Positions 46,399 through 55,075 of a DNA stretch of 64,000 bases are shown here, piece by piece. The DNA is taken from the NCBI GenBank assembly GCA_020634235.1, contig JACKCB010000001.1, positions 124,001 through 188,000 of the forward strand, written 5' to 3'. This DNA comes from Ardenticatenaceae bacterium. GTDB taxonomy: Bacteria; Chloroflexota; Anaerolineae; Promineifilales; Promineifilaceae. The translations under genes and the position numbers were made by a program. The stretch's first letter is position 1. Every line of letters begins with the position of its first letter. Below the pieces are notes generated by a model. The model made no database searches and had not been told where the DNA came from. It worked only from the letters and a program-made list of their open reading frames with translations.

Positions 46399-46656
46399 AT
46401 GAGCGAAACAAATGAACTACCCATCAGCGCCGAACTGCTAGAAATCCTGCGCTGCCCCCTGGCCGTACAGTCCAAAGAGTATGGGGAGGATCCCGGCCGG
46501 CTGCGCCTGGTCAAGAACACCTGGCTGGTCTGCGACGACAGCGGCCAGAAATACCCCATCCGCGATGGCATCCCCGTCATGCTGATTGAAGAAGGGCAGA
46601 AGTGGCAGGCTGTAGCCGAAGCCGACCTGCCAGTTCCACCCCCGGCCGGGGATTAA
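46399..46656 (+). CDS. Trm112/UPF0434-like small protein lacking the usual Cys pairs
   Basis: 85 residues with the Trm112-like core: ISAELLEILRCPLAVQ, LVCDDSGQKYPIRDGIPVMLIEE. The family often carries CxxC zinc knuckles; here only one Cys is left at each place. Bacterial members (YcaR/UPF0434) are of unclear function and frequently lack zinc. Ends in a Pro-rich PPPAGD tail created by one copy of the palindrome. GGAGACGAG precedes the ATG. Confidence 0.8.
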   Translation: MSETNELPISAELLEILRCPLAVQSKEYGEDPGRLRLVKNTWLVCDDSGQKYPIRDGIPVMLIEEGQKWQAVAEADLPVPPPAGD

Positions 46657-46704
46657 CCCCGGCAAACTGGTCCAATCACACCGCAAATTGAACCGGTCAC
46701 CAGC

Positions 46705-47517
46705 CTAAATCTTAAAGCCCAGCTTCGCCGCCCGCTCGCGCGCCCAATCAGGAATGGGCGCCGGCGCCGCCAGTGGCGGCAGCTTCGCCAGATTCTCCGG
46801 CGTCGGCTCAAAATTCAACTCCGAACTCAGCCGTTCCACCACCGTCCGCAGCACCTCCAGGCGCGCATACCGCTTATCGTTGCCCGGAATAATGTGCCAG
46901 GGCGCGCGCACCGTCGTCGTCTTGATCAGCATATCCTCCACCGCCTGTTCATACAGGTCCCACTTCTCCCGGTTACGCCAATCCTCATCCGTCAGTTTCC
47001 ACGCCTTATACGGCGTATCCTCGCGCGCTTCAAAACGCGCCAACTGCACCTCTTTGCTAATGTGCACCCAATACTTCAGGATAATCGTGCCAAAGCCCGA
47101 CAACTGCGCCTCAAAATCCTTAATCTCCTGATAGGCGCGACGCCATTCCGCCTCGGTGGCAAAACCCTCTACCCGCTCCACCATCACCCGGCCATACCAA
47201 CTGCGGTCAAAGATGGCGATCTTGCCCCTAGGCGGCAGGCGGCGCCAGAAGCGCCACAGATAATGCTTCTCCGCATCCTCCCCCCTGGGCGCAGCAATAG
47301 GCAGCACCTGGTAGCCACGCGGGTCCAGCCGCTCCGTTAGCCGCTTGATAACACCTCCCTTCCCGGCCGCGTCCCAACCTTCAAACACCAACACCACCGG
47401 GCGCTGCTGCCGGTTCACCTCATACCCCAAAGCGCGCAGCTCCGTCTGGTACTTATTCAGCTGATGCCCGTAACTCTTCTTAGAAACCGTCTTGTCCAGG
47501 TCGATAATCTCCAACAT
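46705..47517 (-). CDS. Polyphosphate kinase 2 family protein (first)
   Basis: Transfers phosphate between polyphosphate and nucleotides (ADP or AMP). 270 residues with Walker A FEGWDAAGKGG, the RLDPRGYQV segment, DRSWYGRVMVERVEG (lid region) and WKLTDEDWRNREKWDLYEQAVEDM. Belongs to the one-domain PPK2 types. The ATG at 47517 follows a GAGTAGGTGAGG purine run; a GTG two codons earlier directly follows the neighbour's stop. Translationally coupled to the second PPK2, 6 bases upstream. Confidence 0.93.
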   Translation of the reverse strand: MLEIIDLDKTVSKKSYGHQLNKYQTELRALGYEVNRQQRPVVLVFEGWDAAGKGGVIKRLTERLDPRGYQVLPIAAPRGEDAEKHYLWRFWRRLPPRGKIAIFDRSWYGRVMVERVEGFATEAEWRRAYQEIKDFEAQLSGFGTIILKYWVHISKEVQLARFEAREDTPYKAWKLTDEDWRNREKWDLYEQAVEDMLIKTTTVRAPWHIIPGNDKRYARLEVLRTVVERLSSELNFEPTPENLAKLPPLAAPAPIPDWARERAAKLGFKI

Positions 47518-47523
47518 CCTCAC

Positions 47524-48555
47524 CTACTCCTCCGGCTCTGCCAGGTTCGCTTCATGCACCAGATCGATCTGCACAACAGCGTTGCCGTTGTCGCCACCCT
47601 CCCGCGCACCATTGGTGTTATCGTCACCGTTATCCGCGTCGTCACCGTCATCAGCTTCATCGGCGTCATCGGCGTCATCGGCGTCATCGGCGTCATCGGC
47701 GTCATCATCATCATAATCGTCATACTCATTGCCCGCAGGTGCAGACTTCTTCTGCTTTTTGCGCGCCTTGCGGGCCGCTTTGCCCTCAGTAGCTTCGCGC
47801 GCTTCCTCTTCCAGCTTGTCCACGCTGGCCCAGCTCGTGGGCCTCTCACCCAAAGCCGCTTCAATGCCATTGATAATCGTCCGCAGTACAGCATACAGCC
47901 GGTAGTTTGGATCGGTCGCCGGAATCACGGTCCACGGGGCGTAGTCGGTGCTGGTGTTGTTCAACATATCCCGCACCGCCGCCAGATACGCGTCATACTT
48001 GCGATGCCGCTCCCAATCCTCAGCGGTCACTTCCCAGGCCCGGGCTGGGTCCTGGGCCAGCAAGGAGAAGCGCCGCAATTGCTCCACCTCCGAAATATGC
48101 AGCCAGAACTTGATGATCAGCGTGTTATCGTCCGCCAGTGTCCGCTCAAACTGGTTGATCTCTTCGTAAGCACGAATCCAGTCAGGAATAGGTGTAAGCT
48201 GCTCCACCCGCTCAATCATGACCCGGCCATACCAACTACGGTCAAAGATGGCCATCTGGCCGCGCCGGGGGAGCTGCATCCAGAAACGCCACAGCCAGGG
48301 CATCATCAGCTCGTGGGACTGAGGGGCCTGGGTGGAAACAACTTTGAAACCGCGCGGGTCCAGCCGCCGGGTCAGGTAGCGGATGATGGTGCCTTTCCCG
48401 GCCGCGTCCCACCCCTCAAACACGACAATGGTGGGCAGGCGCTCCTCAAAGGCGGCAATGGCCAGGTCATACAGGCGCTGCCGCTGTTGGTGGTAGATAT
48501 ACTTAAAGGCTCTGTCAGACAAAGCCAGGGACAAATCGGTCTTCTCTAGCAGCAT
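47524..48555 (-). CDS. Polyphosphate kinase 2 family protein with acidic repeat tail (second)
   Basis: 343 residues. The PPK2 core (about 1-250) has FEGWDAAGKGT, RLDPRGFKV, DRSWYGRVMIERVEQ and WEVTAEDWERHRKYDAYLAAVRDML. A Lys-rich stretch (KAARKARKKQKK, about 265) is then followed by an Asp-rich low-complexity tail encoded by 9-bp tandem repeats. The paralogue at 46705 lacks this tail. Two adjacent PPK2s may differ in AMP versus ADP use; sequence alone does not settle which. Confidence 0.93.
   Translation of the reverse strand: MLLEKTDLSLALSDRAFKYIYHQQRQRLYDLAIAAFEERLPTIVVFEGWDAAGKGTIIRYLTRRLDPRGFKVVSTQAPQSHELMMPWLWRFWMQLPRRGQMAIFDRSWYGRVMIERVEQLTPIPDWIRAYEEINQFERTLADDNTLIIKFWLHISEVEQLRRFSLLAQDPARAWEVTAEDWERHRKYDAYLAAVRDMLNNTSTDYAPWTVIPATDPNYRLYAVLRTIINGIEAALGERPTSWASVDKLEEEAREATEGKAARKARKKQKKSAPAGNEYDDYDDDDADDADDADDADDADEADDGDDADNGDDNTNGAREGGDNGNAVVQIDLVHEANLAEPEE
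47662..47707. repeat. 9-bp tandem repeat (unit GCGTCATCG), about five copies
   Basis: Consecutive units in the second PPK2 gene encode Asp-Asp-Ala on the minus strand. Because the unit is three codons, gain or loss changes tail length without a frameshift. Confidence 0.9.
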
Positions 48556-48588
48556 ATTTCACCCCTTGCCCGGCCGGGAGCCAACCCA

Positions 48589-50658
48589 CTACGGAACAGT
48601 TCGCGCCGGAACATACAGTACCCAAAAATCCTTCCCCGCCCGCGCCGAATCGTAGCGCTGCCACGTCCCGGCCGGGTAAATCGTTGACAAAAGCTTCTGC
48701 GACACTTCATCATTATAATAGATAAGGTATAACTTCGCCGCTGGATCTTCAGCGTTCAGGCGCATTTCTCCCGGCTCAGTCACCACCTGGTTCCAGCGCG
48801 GATGCCCGGCCTCAATGGCAATATTCCGCGTATCCGCCCAATACGGGAACGGGACATGATAGACATCGGCCATACTGCCGCCATCGGCCAGAAACGCGCG
48901 CACCACCGCCCCCATCTCCCCCGTGTTCCACAGCGCCTCCTGCGTCTCCGCGTCGTAGGTCACAAAATACCAGCGGTAATTATTGGCCACGGCCAGCAGC
49001 AGCAGGCCGGCAGCCACCAGCAGAGCCAGCCCCCGCCCCGGCCGGGTGCCCAACTGCCACAGACGCTGCAGCACCGCCGCCAGCGGCAGCGCCACCCAGA
49101 TCATCACCAGCGGTACCGCCCCACCGGTACGGACCACACTAGGATTCTCCTGCGGGAACGCCAGGCTCAAAATAGACGGCAGCAGCAGCGCCCCAACCAT
49201 CACCACCAGGTAAACATCCCGCCGCTGCCGCAGGCGCAGCAGCCGCCACAACAAATACACCCCCCCTAGCACAAACAACCCGCCCGACACCAATCCCAAC
49301 ACCGGCGATTCAGGCACGGTATTGATCGGCACCACATCTCCCTTGTAATTAAACATCAGCAGCGCCGCGCGCACATTCCCCCAAAAGACAGACCACGCCT
49401 GCGCCAACCCTAGCTCCGCCCCGCCCAGCGAGCGGCTCTGTGCCCGGTACCAAAAGCTCTCCGGCGCATCCCGCATGTAGCGCAGCAAGGGCAAGAATAC
49501 CAGGCTAGCTGCCAACCCACCCAATGCCCCATTAACCCAAAACGCCACGCTGAAGGCACTCTGCTCCGGCGCGGCCCCGGCCGGGCGTCGCCACACCCGC
49601 CAGCCATCCGCCAACACCTTCACCCCCACCAGCAGCAAAAACAACAGCGGCACAACCCGCATGGCCGTGTAAGTATGCAGCCCCACGCCCAGAACCAGCC
49701 CCGCCGCCAGCCAATCATTGCGCCGGTTATGGCGCAGAGCACGCAGCAAAAAATACAGCGCCGGCACCGCAAACGCCGCCGTGAAGGGAAAGCGCAGCCC
49801 CACCCGCGTAATCGCCACGTGCCAGTGCGAGACGGCCAGGAAAAAGGCCGCCAGCAGCCCCACCAGCCGCCCATACTGGTCACGCGCCAAAAAGTAGGTC
49901 ATGGGCACGGTGAGAATGCCAAACAGGGCCGTGCCCACCTTCAACGCCAGGTGGCTCACCGTCAGCGGCGTCAACCAGATCAGGGCCGCCGTCAGGTAAA
50001 ACTGGAACATCTCCCGGCCGGTGTTGCGCTCAAAAAAGATGGGGCGCGCCCCATCCAGCACATCCTGCACATCCAGCAGCTTCTCCGCATGGTCACTGGT
50101 CATATCCACCGGCACCAGGTCCAACCGGTAAACGCGGAAGCCAATGGCCAGCAGCGTGATAGCCGCCAGGGCCGCTACCATCGTCCAATCAACTCGCCGC
50201 CGCGCCCCGGCCGGGGAGCTTCCCGGCCACTGTGCAAAAGCCAGCCCAAAGCACAACAGCGCCGCCAGCCACGGCCACAAGCCACCCATCAGCCGGTTGC
50301 CGGCAAAACCCTGGTAAGCCAGCACCGCCAGGGCCAGCGCATTGGCCGCCAGGAAAAAGCGCAGCACACGCGCCGCCACCAACGCCCGGCCCGGCCGGGC
50401 CGCCAGGCGCCGCGGGTACGGACCGTGTTGCAGCACCGGCCCGCGCCAGATAGGCACCACAAAGCAGACCGCAGCCACCGCAAAGCACACCACCCCCAAC
50501 GCAGCCCGTTCCCGGCCGGATACCAACCACTGCCCGGCCAGGGCCAGCAGCAGCGCCAACACCAGCAACCCGGCCGGCCAGTAGGTACTCACCCACTGCC
50601 GCCAGGAAACCCGGCTCATCTTGGCTTGCTGCGGCGCTTCGCCGGCCGAGGCAAACAT
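48589..50658 (-). CDS. PMT/ArnT-like (GT39-type) glycosyltransferase
   Basis: 689 residues with about 12 membrane helices and an extracytoplasmic C-terminal part. GFRVYRLDLVPVDMTSDHAEKLLDVQDVLDG contains the acidic first-loop site of polyprenol-phosphate-sugar transferases; NTGREMFQFYLTAALIWLT follows. Such enzymes move a sugar from a lipid carrier to protein or lipid at the outer face of the membrane. In this genome the abundant Thr/Pro-rich secreted proteins are possible acceptors. AGGAGG stands 4 nt before the ATG. Confidence 0.85.
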   Translation of the reverse strand: MFASAGEAPQQAKMSRVSWRQWVSTYWPAGLLVLALLLALAGQWLVSGRERAALGVVCFAVAAVCFVVPIWRGPVLQHGPYPRRLAARPGRALVAARVLRFFLAANALALAVLAYQGFAGNRLMGGLWPWLAALLCFGLAFAQWPGSSPAGARRRVDWTMVAALAAITLLAIGFRVYRLDLVPVDMTSDHAEKLLDVQDVLDGARPIFFERNTGREMFQFYLTAALIWLTPLTVSHLALKVGTALFGILTVPMTYFLARDQYGRLVGLLAAFFLAVSHWHVAITRVGLRFPFTAAFAVPALYFLLRALRHNRRNDWLAAGLVLGVGLHTYTAMRVVPLLFLLLVGVKVLADGWRVWRRPAGAAPEQSAFSVAFWVNGALGGLAASLVFLPLLRYMRDAPESFWYRAQSRSLGGAELGLAQAWSVFWGNVRAALLMFNYKGDVVPINTVPESPVLGLVSGGLFVLGGVYLLWRLLRLRQRRDVYLVVMVGALLLPSILSLAFPQENPSVVRTGGAVPLVMIWVALPLAAVLQRLWQLGTRPGRGLALLVAAGLLLLAVANNYRWYFVTYDAETQEALWNTGEMGAVVRAFLADGGSMADVYHVPFPYWADTRNIAIEAGHPRWNQVVTEPGEMRLNAEDPAAKLYLIYYNDEVSQKLLSTIYPAGTWQRYDSARAGKDFWVLYVPARTVP

Positions 50659-50942
50659 AGTTCCTCCTACGCGCGATGGTCAGGTTATCTTAATGCGAAG
50701 GCAGCAGAAATGCCAACAAGCCCATGGGTGGGCGTGAAGTGCCGCAGCAAAACTTGCTCTACGTGGCATCGTTCCACCCTGTACCTGGCACTCGTCAACG
50801 AAAAATCCGGCCACCCCCAATGGCCGGGTTGCCAGCCACCGCGCCTTTTGGTATGTTCCCCTTGTCAACAATTGCAACCGGCCGTTGGCCGCGGCCGTTG
50901 GCCAGCAGCCACACCGCCCCAGCGCGCCCTTCAGGGAAGAAG

Positions 50943-51308
50943 ATGACCACCATTCTCATGATTGAGGACAGCACGGCAAACAGCATCCTGGTTGAGCGCG
51001 TCCTGGCTCCCCATGGCTACAGGATGCTGCATGCCACCACCGGCGAAAGCGGCATCAAGATGGCCGTAGAACAGATCCCTGACCTGGTGCTCATTGACAT
51101 CGGCCTGCCGGATATTGATGGCCATACCGTCGTCACGCTGCTAAAACAGGTGAGCGAACTACACGCCACGCGCCTCGTGGCCCTCACTGCCTGGCCGCCG
51201 GAGATCACGGCCGAGATGATCGAACGGTACGGCTATGACGGCATCATCAACAAGCCCATCGACATCCGCGAGTTCCCGGCGCAAATCGCCGCCTATCTCA
51301 GCGCCTGA
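50943..51308 (+). CDS. Single-domain response regulator (CheY/DivK-like)
   Basis: 121 residues, receiver domain only. The acidic pair is in MIEDS, the phosphoacceptor is Asp52 in LVLIDIGLPDIDG, followed by the conserved Thr (ALTAW) and Lys (NKPID). No output domain, so it must pass phosphate or bind a partner. No histidine kinase is next to it. Start at the ATG at 50943, preceded by GGGAAG; the upstream open frame has no homology. Confidence 0.92.
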   Translation: MTTILMIEDSTANSILVERVLAPHGYRMLHATTGESGIKMAVEQIPDLVLIDIGLPDIDGHTVVTLLKQVSELHATRLVALTAWPPEITAEMIERYGYDGIINKPIDIREFPAQIAAYLSA

Positions 51309-51355
51309 CCAACACACCCGGCCGGGGTGTTCCATCACCGTCGAATTGTCGTGCC

Positions 51356-52210
51356 ATGCAACTGATTCCTGCTCCCCAGCTTTCGCTGGCCGATCTGGCC
51401 AGCGCCTATAACGAGACACGGATCGACTACATCGTGCCGATGCCCATGACCGTGGAACGGCTCAAGCGCTACGTCGAAATCTACGACGTCGATTTGCACG
51501 GCTCCTGCGCGGCGGTGTCCAGCAACGTCATCCTGGGGCTGGGCATGTTAGGCATCCGCTACCAACGGGGCTGGATCACCCGCCTGGGCGTTCTCCCGGC
51601 CGGGCGGCGGCAAGGCACCGGCCGGGCCATCATGGAATACCTGCTGGAACAGGCCCGGCAGCGCCACATGCCCATCATGTGGCTGGAAGTCATCAAGGGC
51701 AATACACCCGCCCACCAACTATTCATCAGCCTCGGCTTTGAGGAGACCCGCGAACTAATCGTCGCCCGGCGGCCCCCCGCCTACCGCGCCCTGGGGCCTG
51801 GCGAGCAAGTATTCCGGCCCCAAGTGCGCAACATCCGCACCTACAACCGCCAGGGCGCGCTGGCCCTGCTGGAACAGCGCCAGGACCGCCCCAACTGGCT
51901 CAACGAAGTGGAGTCGATGCGCAAGGTGGGCGACCTGTCCGCCATCGCCGTAGATACCAGCGACGGCGGCCGGGGCTGGGTCAGCTTCCAGCCCAGCCTG
52001 CTGCAGCTCACCCACATTGTCGTAGAAGTAACCGCTGGCGACCCGGCCGGGGTCACCGCCGCCCTGCTGCAAACCCTGCACCAATACTACCCCACCCAAG
52101 ACGCCATCTGCGAGAACCTGCCCGAAAACGATCCCAAATGGCCCGGCTTTGAGCAGGCCGGCTATTTCGACGCCTTTCATCGCATCGAGATGGTCATGCC
52201 CCTGGTCTAG
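51356..52210 (+). CDS. GNAT N-acetyltransferase, two-part
   Basis: 284 residues. The first half is a GNAT domain with the acetyl-CoA loop RLGVLPAGRRQGTGRAIMEYLL and NTPAHQLFISLGFEE. The second half (about 160-284) lacks a clear CoA loop and looks like a degenerate GNAT with a conserved ending (GYFDAFHRIEMVMPL). Substrate unknown. It is only loosely like the three double-GNAT proteins at 57330-60454. Confidence 0.85.
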   Translation: MQLIPAPQLSLADLASAYNETRIDYIVPMPMTVERLKRYVEIYDVDLHGSCAAVSSNVILGLGMLGIRYQRGWITRLGVLPAGRRQGTGRAIMEYLLEQARQRHMPIMWLEVIKGNTPAHQLFISLGFEETRELIVARRPPAYRALGPGEQVFRPQVRNIRTYNRQGALALLEQRQDRPNWLNEVESMRKVGDLSAIAVDTSDGGRGWVSFQPSLLQLTHIVVEVTAGDPAGVTAALLQTLHQYYPTQDAICENLPENDPKWPGFEQAGYFDAFHRIEMVMPLV

Positions 52211-52258
52211 CCACCGGCCGGATACAACAACCGGGCAGCCCCAAGAGGACCAACAACT

Positions 52259-53230
52259 ATGGAACCAACCGTGACCCCCACCGATGTCGCCGCCGCGGCC
52301 CAGCGGCTGGCCGGCATCGTCCACCACACCCCCGTAATGCATTCGCGCACCCTGAACAATCTGGCCGGCAGCCCCGGCCGGGCCATCTACCTCAAGTGCG
52401 AGAACTTCCAGCGCGTGGGCGCCTTCAAGTTTCGCGGCGCTTACAACGCCGTCAGCCAGCTAAGCCCGGCCGAGAAACAGGCCGGCGTCATCACCCACTC
52501 CAGCGGCAACCATGCCCAGGGACTGGCCCTGGCCGCGCGGCTGCTGGGCGTGCCCGCCACCATCGTCATGCCCCACAACGCCCCCCTCATCAAGCGCCGC
52601 GCCACCCAAGGCTACGGTGCGACCATCGTCCCCTGCGACGCCCTGGAACGAGAGGCGGTAACCGCCCAGCTCATCGCCGCCCAGGGCTACACCCTCATCC
52701 ACCCCTACGACAACGACCAGATCATCGCCGGGCAGGGCACCGCCGCCTGGGAACTGTTCGACGAAATCGGCGAATTGGATTTCCTCTTTGTGCCCGTGGG
52801 CGGCGGCGGGCTGATCAGCGGCTGTGCCCTGGCCGCTGCCGCCCGCTCCCCCCGCTGCCAGGTAGTCGGCGTCGAGCCGGCCATCGCCGCCGATGCCAAC
52901 CAATCGTGGCGCGAAGGTGCCATCCACACCCTTGACTATGTCCCCCAAACCATGGCCGACGGCCTGCGCACGCGCTTCATCGGCCAGCGCAACCTGGCCA
53001 TCATGCGCCGCTATGTGCACGACATGACTACCGCCAGCGAGGCAGATATCGCCGCCACGCTGCGCTTCGTGTGGGAACGGATGAAGATCATCATTGAGCC
53101 AAGTTCAGCCGTGGCCCTCGCCCCGTTGTACACCGGGCAATACCCGCTCCCGGCCGGGGCGCGGGCCGGCGTCATCATCAGCGGTGGCAATGTCGACATC
53201 GCTCATGTCCAATCCACCATTTTCAACTAA
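52259..53230 (+). CDS. Threonine/serine dehydratase (fold-type II PLP enzyme)
   Basis: Converts threonine or serine to the 2-oxo acid and ammonia (or acts as a serine racemase). 323 residues without the regulatory ACT domain, as in catabolic TdcB-like enzymes. Catalytic Lys in AFKFRGAYNAV, SSGNHAQGLALAARLLG, and the PLP phosphate loop VGGGGLISG; the C-terminal IISGGNVD is conserved. AGAGGACC precedes the ATG. The SerA/SerK-like fusion gene follows 57 bases later, suggesting a link with serine metabolism. Confidence 0.92.
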   Translation: MEPTVTPTDVAAAAQRLAGIVHHTPVMHSRTLNNLAGSPGRAIYLKCENFQRVGAFKFRGAYNAVSQLSPAEKQAGVITHSSGNHAQGLALAARLLGVPATIVMPHNAPLIKRRATQGYGATIVPCDALEREAVTAQLIAAQGYTLIHPYDNDQIIAGQGTAAWELFDEIGELDFLFVPVGGGGLISGCALAAAARSPRCQVVGVEPAIAADANQSWREGAIHTLDYVPQTMADGLRTRFIGQRNLAIMRRYVHDMTTASEADIAATLRFVWERMKIIIEPSSAVALAPLYTGQYPLPAGARAGVIISGGNVDIAHVQSTIFN

Positions 53231-53287
53231 AATAACCTTGCCTTACCCGGCATCTGATCAAAAACAACCAGCCCAGAAATTAGAATC

Positions 53288-55015
53288 ATGAGCAACCTCC
53301 CACGCATCCTTGTCTGTCATCCCTTACACCCGGCCGGGGTCGAGCGCCTGCGCCAGGCCGCCATCGTCGACATTGAAACCAGCCTCAGCAGCGACGACCT
53401 GCAAGCCATCATCGGCCAATACCAGGCCATCATCGTTGGCCCCAACATGCGCCTGCCTCATTACGTCATCGAGGCCGGTTACAACCTGCGCGTTATCGGC
53501 TGTGCCGGCTCCCGCCTGGACCACGTCGACGTCAGCACCGCTCGCGCCGTGGGCGTGGAAGTCCGCACCAGCCCCAGCAGCAGCGCCGTCGCCGTCGCCG
53601 AGCACACCATGACCCACATGCTGCTGCTGGCCATGCAGGCCGCCCGCCACAACCCGGCACTGAGCGCCGGGCTGGCCGGCAAGACATTGGGCATCATCGG
53701 CTTTGGCCTGATTGGCCAGCAGGTAGCCCGGCGCGCCCTCTCCTTTGACATGCGCGTCATCGTCAACCAGCCCCGCCTGACCCCCGAACTGGCCCTGGAA
53801 GCGGGCGTGGTGGCCACCGATCTCATCGACCTGCTGCGCAAGGCCGATTTCGTCAGCCTGCATGTGCCCTTCAAAGCGGAAACAGAAACCCTCATCGGCG
53901 CGGCCGAACTGGGCTGGCTGAAGCCCACTGCCTGCCTGATCAACCTGGGCCACACCGACCTGGTAGATGACGCGGCGCTGCTAGCCGCGCTAGACGGCGA
54001 ACGGCTGGCCGGCGCGGCGCTGCCGGAATTCCCGCCGCAGGCCGCCAGCACCCGCAGCGAGCAAGCGGCTCTGGTGCGCCGCCACCCGCGCGTGCTGGTC
54101 GCCCCCCACGTAACTCACATCCTGGGCAGCCGCCAGCGTGACGCCGACATAGCCATTGCCGAGCAGGTGGTGGAGATTCTGCGGGTGAAGCGGCCCAACG
54201 AGGCGCTGTCGCTGGAGGTGGTGCCGGTGGATCGGGTGACGCCCCACGAACAGATCGACAACAAGCGCGTCGACCGGCTGATGGAGAGCCTGAAAATGGA
54301 TGGCCGGCTGGTCAACCCGCCGGTGGCCACCTACTGGAACGACATGTACGTGATCCTGGACGGGGCCACGCGCTACACGGCGCTGCAGCGCCTGGGCTAT
54401 CCACACGTCATCCTGCAAGTGATCGACGCCCACCGCGACGACTTCACTCTCCATACCTGGTACCACGCCATCTCCAGCCCCCGGCCGGGGCGCGAACTGC
54501 TGGCCGATCTGGCCCAAATCCCCGAACTGCACCTGGCCCCGCTGGCCGTGGACCAGATTCAGCACGCCTTTGCCCGGCCGGAGACACTCTGCTACTTCCT
54601 GGACCGCACCGGCGAGGCAACCCTGGCCCTGGCCGCGCCCGGCAGCGACCGGCTGCACGTGATGAACGAGTTGGTGGCCCGCTACACGCGCTGGGGCAGT
54701 GTGGAGCGCACCCTGCTCACCGACCTCTCCCGGCTCCTCAGCCAGTTCCCACAGATGACCGCCGTGGCCATCTTTCCCCAATTCACGCCGGAAACAGTCT
54801 TCACGGCGGCGACCGAGGGGAACTTCCTCCCGGCCGGGTTAACCCGTTTCGTCATCCCCGGCCGCATCCTGCGCCTCAACGCCGACCTGGAGCGCCTCAA
54901 ACAGCCGGAGTCGCTGGCCGCCAAGCGCGCCTGGTTCAACCAATGGCTGGCCGACAAGCTGGCCCGCAGCCGGCTGCGCTACTACCAGGAACCGGTCATC
55001 CTGCTCGATGAGTAA
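53288..55015 (+). CDS. Fusion: degenerate D-2-hydroxyacid dehydrogenase domain plus SerK/SbnI-like (ParB-type) kinase domain
   Basis: 575 residues. Residues 1-310 have the 3-phosphoglycerate-dehydrogenase fold: GIIGFGLIGQQVARRA (NAD site, about 135-150) and His274 in APHVTH. The catalytic Arg expected in the IN-x-x-R motif is His222 (INLGHTDLVDD), and the Glu-Pro before the last strand is absent, so dehydrogenase activity is doubtful. Residues 312-420 match the ParB-like fold of free-serine kinases (SerK, SbnI): VPVDRV, His320-Glu321-x-x-Asp, and DGATRY (358-363) at the place of SerK's DGHHR. The remaining ~150 residues are unassigned but could be the SbnI-type C-terminal part. A NAD-sensing, serine-phosphorylating protein is an inference. 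Confidence 0.75.
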   Translation: MSNLPRILVCHPLHPAGVERLRQAAIVDIETSLSSDDLQAIIGQYQAIIVGPNMRLPHYVIEAGYNLRVIGCAGSRLDHVDVSTARAVGVEVRTSPSSSAVAVAEHTMTHMLLLAMQAARHNPALSAGLAGKTLGIIGFGLIGQQVARRALSFDMRVIVNQPRLTPELALEAGVVATDLIDLLRKADFVSLHVPFKAETETLIGAAELGWLKPTACLINLGHTDLVDDAALLAALDGERLAGAALPEFPPQAASTRSEQAALVRRHPRVLVAPHVTHILGSRQRDADIAIAEQVVEILRVKRPNEALSLEVVPVDRVTPHEQIDNKRVDRLMESLKMDGRLVNPPVATYWNDMYVILDGATRYTALQRLGYPHVILQVIDAHRDDFTLHTWYHAISSPRPGRELLADLAQIPELHLAPLAVDQIQHAFARPETLCYFLDRTGEATLALAAPGSDRLHVMNELVARYTRWGSVERTLLTDLSRLLSQFPQMTAVAIFPQFTPETVFTAATEGNFLPAGLTRFVIPGRILRLNADLERLKQPESLAAKRAWFNQWLADKLARSRLRYYQEPVILLDE

Positions 55016-55075
55016 GCCGCCCCGCGCGCGGTCCGGCACGGGCCACCCGGCCCGCGAGGCGCCTACACAACCACC

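Noticed and set aside
47662..47707. Phase-variation switch at the 9-bp repeats
   Set aside because: The unit is a multiple of three and lies in the C-terminal tail, so changes cannot switch the gene off.
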